From: Aestuariivirga sp. | GTDB lineage: Bacteria; Pseudomonadota; Alphaproteobacteria; Rhizobiales; Aestuariivirgaceae | Direction of reading: 5' to 3' | DNA length: 34,339 nucleotides | Assembly (NCBI GenBank): GCA_030680855.1 | Contig: JAUXUN010000018.1 | Span: 1-34,339, forward strand | Shown here: positions 33,426 to 34,339 of the stretch, piece by piece | Position numbering within the stretch: the stretch's first letter is position 1 | How the letters are laid out: the number at the start of each line of letters is the position of its first letter | The notes under the pieces: model-generated | Told to the model about the DNA's origin: nothing | The model's input: only the letters and a program-made list of their open reading frames with translations | Database searches by the model: none | Translations under genes and position numbers: made by a program

Positions 33426-34208
33426 ATGACCTCACCCATCACAACCGAACGCCGCGGCGCGGTGCTCGAAGTCACCATCAACCGCCCCAAGGCCAACGCC
33501 ATTGATGCCGCGACCAGCCGCATCATGGGCGATGTCTTCGCCAAATTCAGGGATGATCCGGAATTGCGCGTGGCCATCCTTACCGCCGCCGGCGATAAAT
33601 TCTTCTGTCCCGGCTGGGATCTCAAGGCCGCTGCCGAAGGCGAAGCTCCCGATGCCGATTATGGCGTGGGCGGCTTCGGCGGCCTGCAGGAATTGCCGGG
33701 CCTGAACAAGCCGGTGATCGCCGCCGTGAACGGCCTGGCCTTTGGCGGTGGTTTCGAAATCATGATCTCGGCTGATATCATCATCGCCGCTGAACACGCG
33801 ACCTTTGCACTGCCCGAAATCAATTCCGGCACCCTGGCCGATGCCGCCACCATAAAACTTCCCCGCCGCATTCCCTACCAAGTGGCGACCGAAATGCTTT
33901 TCACCGGCAGGCGCTTTACATCAGCCGAAGCCAAGCACTGGGGCATCATCAATGAAATCGTGCCCGCCGCAGATCTGATGGCCCGGGCTCGCGCCGTAGC
34001 GGCCATGCTGGCGGAAGGCCCACCGCTGGTTTTCGCCGCCATCAAGGAAACACTGCGCGAAACCATGCACTTGTCCGTGCAGGAAGCCTTCAACCTGGTC
34101 ACCAGACGCAAGCTGGCAACGGTAGACAGGCTTTATTCCAGCGAAGACCAGTTGGAAGGCGCCAAGGCCTTTGCCGAGAAGCGCGCGCCCGTCTGGAAGG
34201 GACGTTGA
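33426..34208 (+). CDS. caiD: Carnitinyl-CoA dehydratase-like enoyl-CoA hydratase
   Basis: The 260-aa crotonase-fold enzyme matches E. coli CaiD closely in motifs as I remember it. RPKANAIDA and GWDLKAAAEGEAPDAD (residues 63-78), a CaiD-specific segment, are present, as is the C-terminal FAEKRAPVWKGR. The two catalytic glutamates of crotonase hydratases are at E111 (FGGGFE) and E131 (ALPEINSG). It interconverts crotonobetainyl-CoA and L-carnitinyl-CoA. It is the last gene of the operon visible here, starting one base after the ligase stop; the palindromic repeat follows it. Similarity is strong enough to prefer CaiD over a generic enoyl-CoA hydratase. Confidence 0.88.
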   Translation: MTSPITTERRGAVLEVTINRPKANAIDAATSRIMGDVFAKFRDDPELRVAILTAAGDKFFCPGWDLKAAAEGEAPDADYGVGGFGGLQELPGLNKPVIAAVNGLAFGGGFEIMISADIIIAAEHATFALPEINSGTLADAATIKLPRRIPYQVATEMLFTGRRFTSAEAKHWGIINEIVPAADLMARARAVAAMLAEGPPLVFAAIKETLRETMHLSVQEAFNLVTRRKLATVDRLYSSEDQLEGAKAFAEKRAPVWKGR

Positions 34209-34236
34209 TTTCCCTGGTTCGTCATTCCGGCACGAG

Positions 34237-34339
34237 AGCCCTCATCCGGCCTGTCGGCCACCTTCTCCCATTCTTCGAACGGGAGAAGGCAATAGCCATT
34301 TAGCGCCTTCTCCCGTGCTCTTGCATGGGAGAAGGTGGC
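34237..34339. repeat. Palindromic repeat (CTTCTCCC family), cut by window end
   Basis: The sequence after the operon carries CCTCATCCGGC, CACCTTCTCCC-n-GGGAGAAGG and a second CCTTCTCCC-n-GGGAGAAGG hairpin. These are the same modules as in the elements at 8291 and 24203. It can fold into at least two hairpins and may double as the transcription end of the caiD-like operon. The right side continues beyond the window. Confidence 0.65.

Noticed and set aside
1-34339. CRISPR array, phage module or toxin-antitoxin pair
   Set aside because: No regularly spaced repeats, integrase, capsid-type genes or paired small toxin/antitoxin genes were found on reading both strands.

Overview
The window is a GC-rich, gene-dense stretch of an alphaproteobacterial chromosome. 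It most resembles the Hyphomicrobiales (Rhizobiales). The evidence is a ChvE-type sugar receptor, the small DUF3126, DUF2585 and zf-CHCC proteins, split XdhC genes, an sfsA-map-radC block and a rhizobial-style fused carnitine dehydrogenase. The species cannot be named from the sequence. About 36 protein genes, one tRNA, one decayed insertion sequence and several intergenic palindromes can be supported.

Left part (1-8254). A chvE-like receptor gene with its own terminator diverges from a GntR/FCD regulator. It is followed by a gamma-class carbonic anhydrase homologue, two small membrane-protein genes, DUF3126 with cysE, and an alpha/beta hydrolase. A tightly overlapping run then reads rightward: zf-CHCC protein, GNAT, YcaQ-type DNA glycosylase, GNAT. 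Bases 8255-8976 hold no intact gene. They contain a long palindromic repeat and an internally deleted IS5-like element with both terminal inverted repeats.

Middle part (8977-25977). Two class-III aminotransferases lie behind a ChaC-type gamma-glutamylcyclotransferase. Next come a lysophospholipase-like hydrolase and a small anchored protein. A tRNA-Leu(UAA) follows whose 3' part is repeated 1032 bp away, and the two copies bracket an AT-richer islet with one multi-spanning membrane protein. After that come gpt, a hybrid histidine kinase, a CinA-like MoCF protein, sfsA-map-radC, and a three-gene molybdoenzyme-maturation operon (two XdhC proteins and a MoeA-like/MocA-like fusion). Several secreted or membrane proteins of unknown function close this part.

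Right part (26051-34208). A GlxA/CdhR-type AraC regulator diverges from a six-gene operon: BKACE (DUF849) enzyme, carnitine 3-dehydrogenase fused to a hotdog thioesterase, SDR, acyl-CoA dehydrogenase, NDP-forming acyl-CoA ligase, and a CaiD-like enoyl-CoA hydratase. Read together, these genes can be assembled into a route for gamma-butyrobetaine, crotonobetaine or carnitine. The steps would be CoA activation, desaturation, hydration to carnitine, oxidation to 3-dehydrocarnitine, cleavage with acetyl-CoA, and thioester hydrolysis to glycine betaine. Two 18-bp direct repeats 21 bp apart between regulator and operon look like the regulator's operator. The window ends in another copy of the palindromic repeat.
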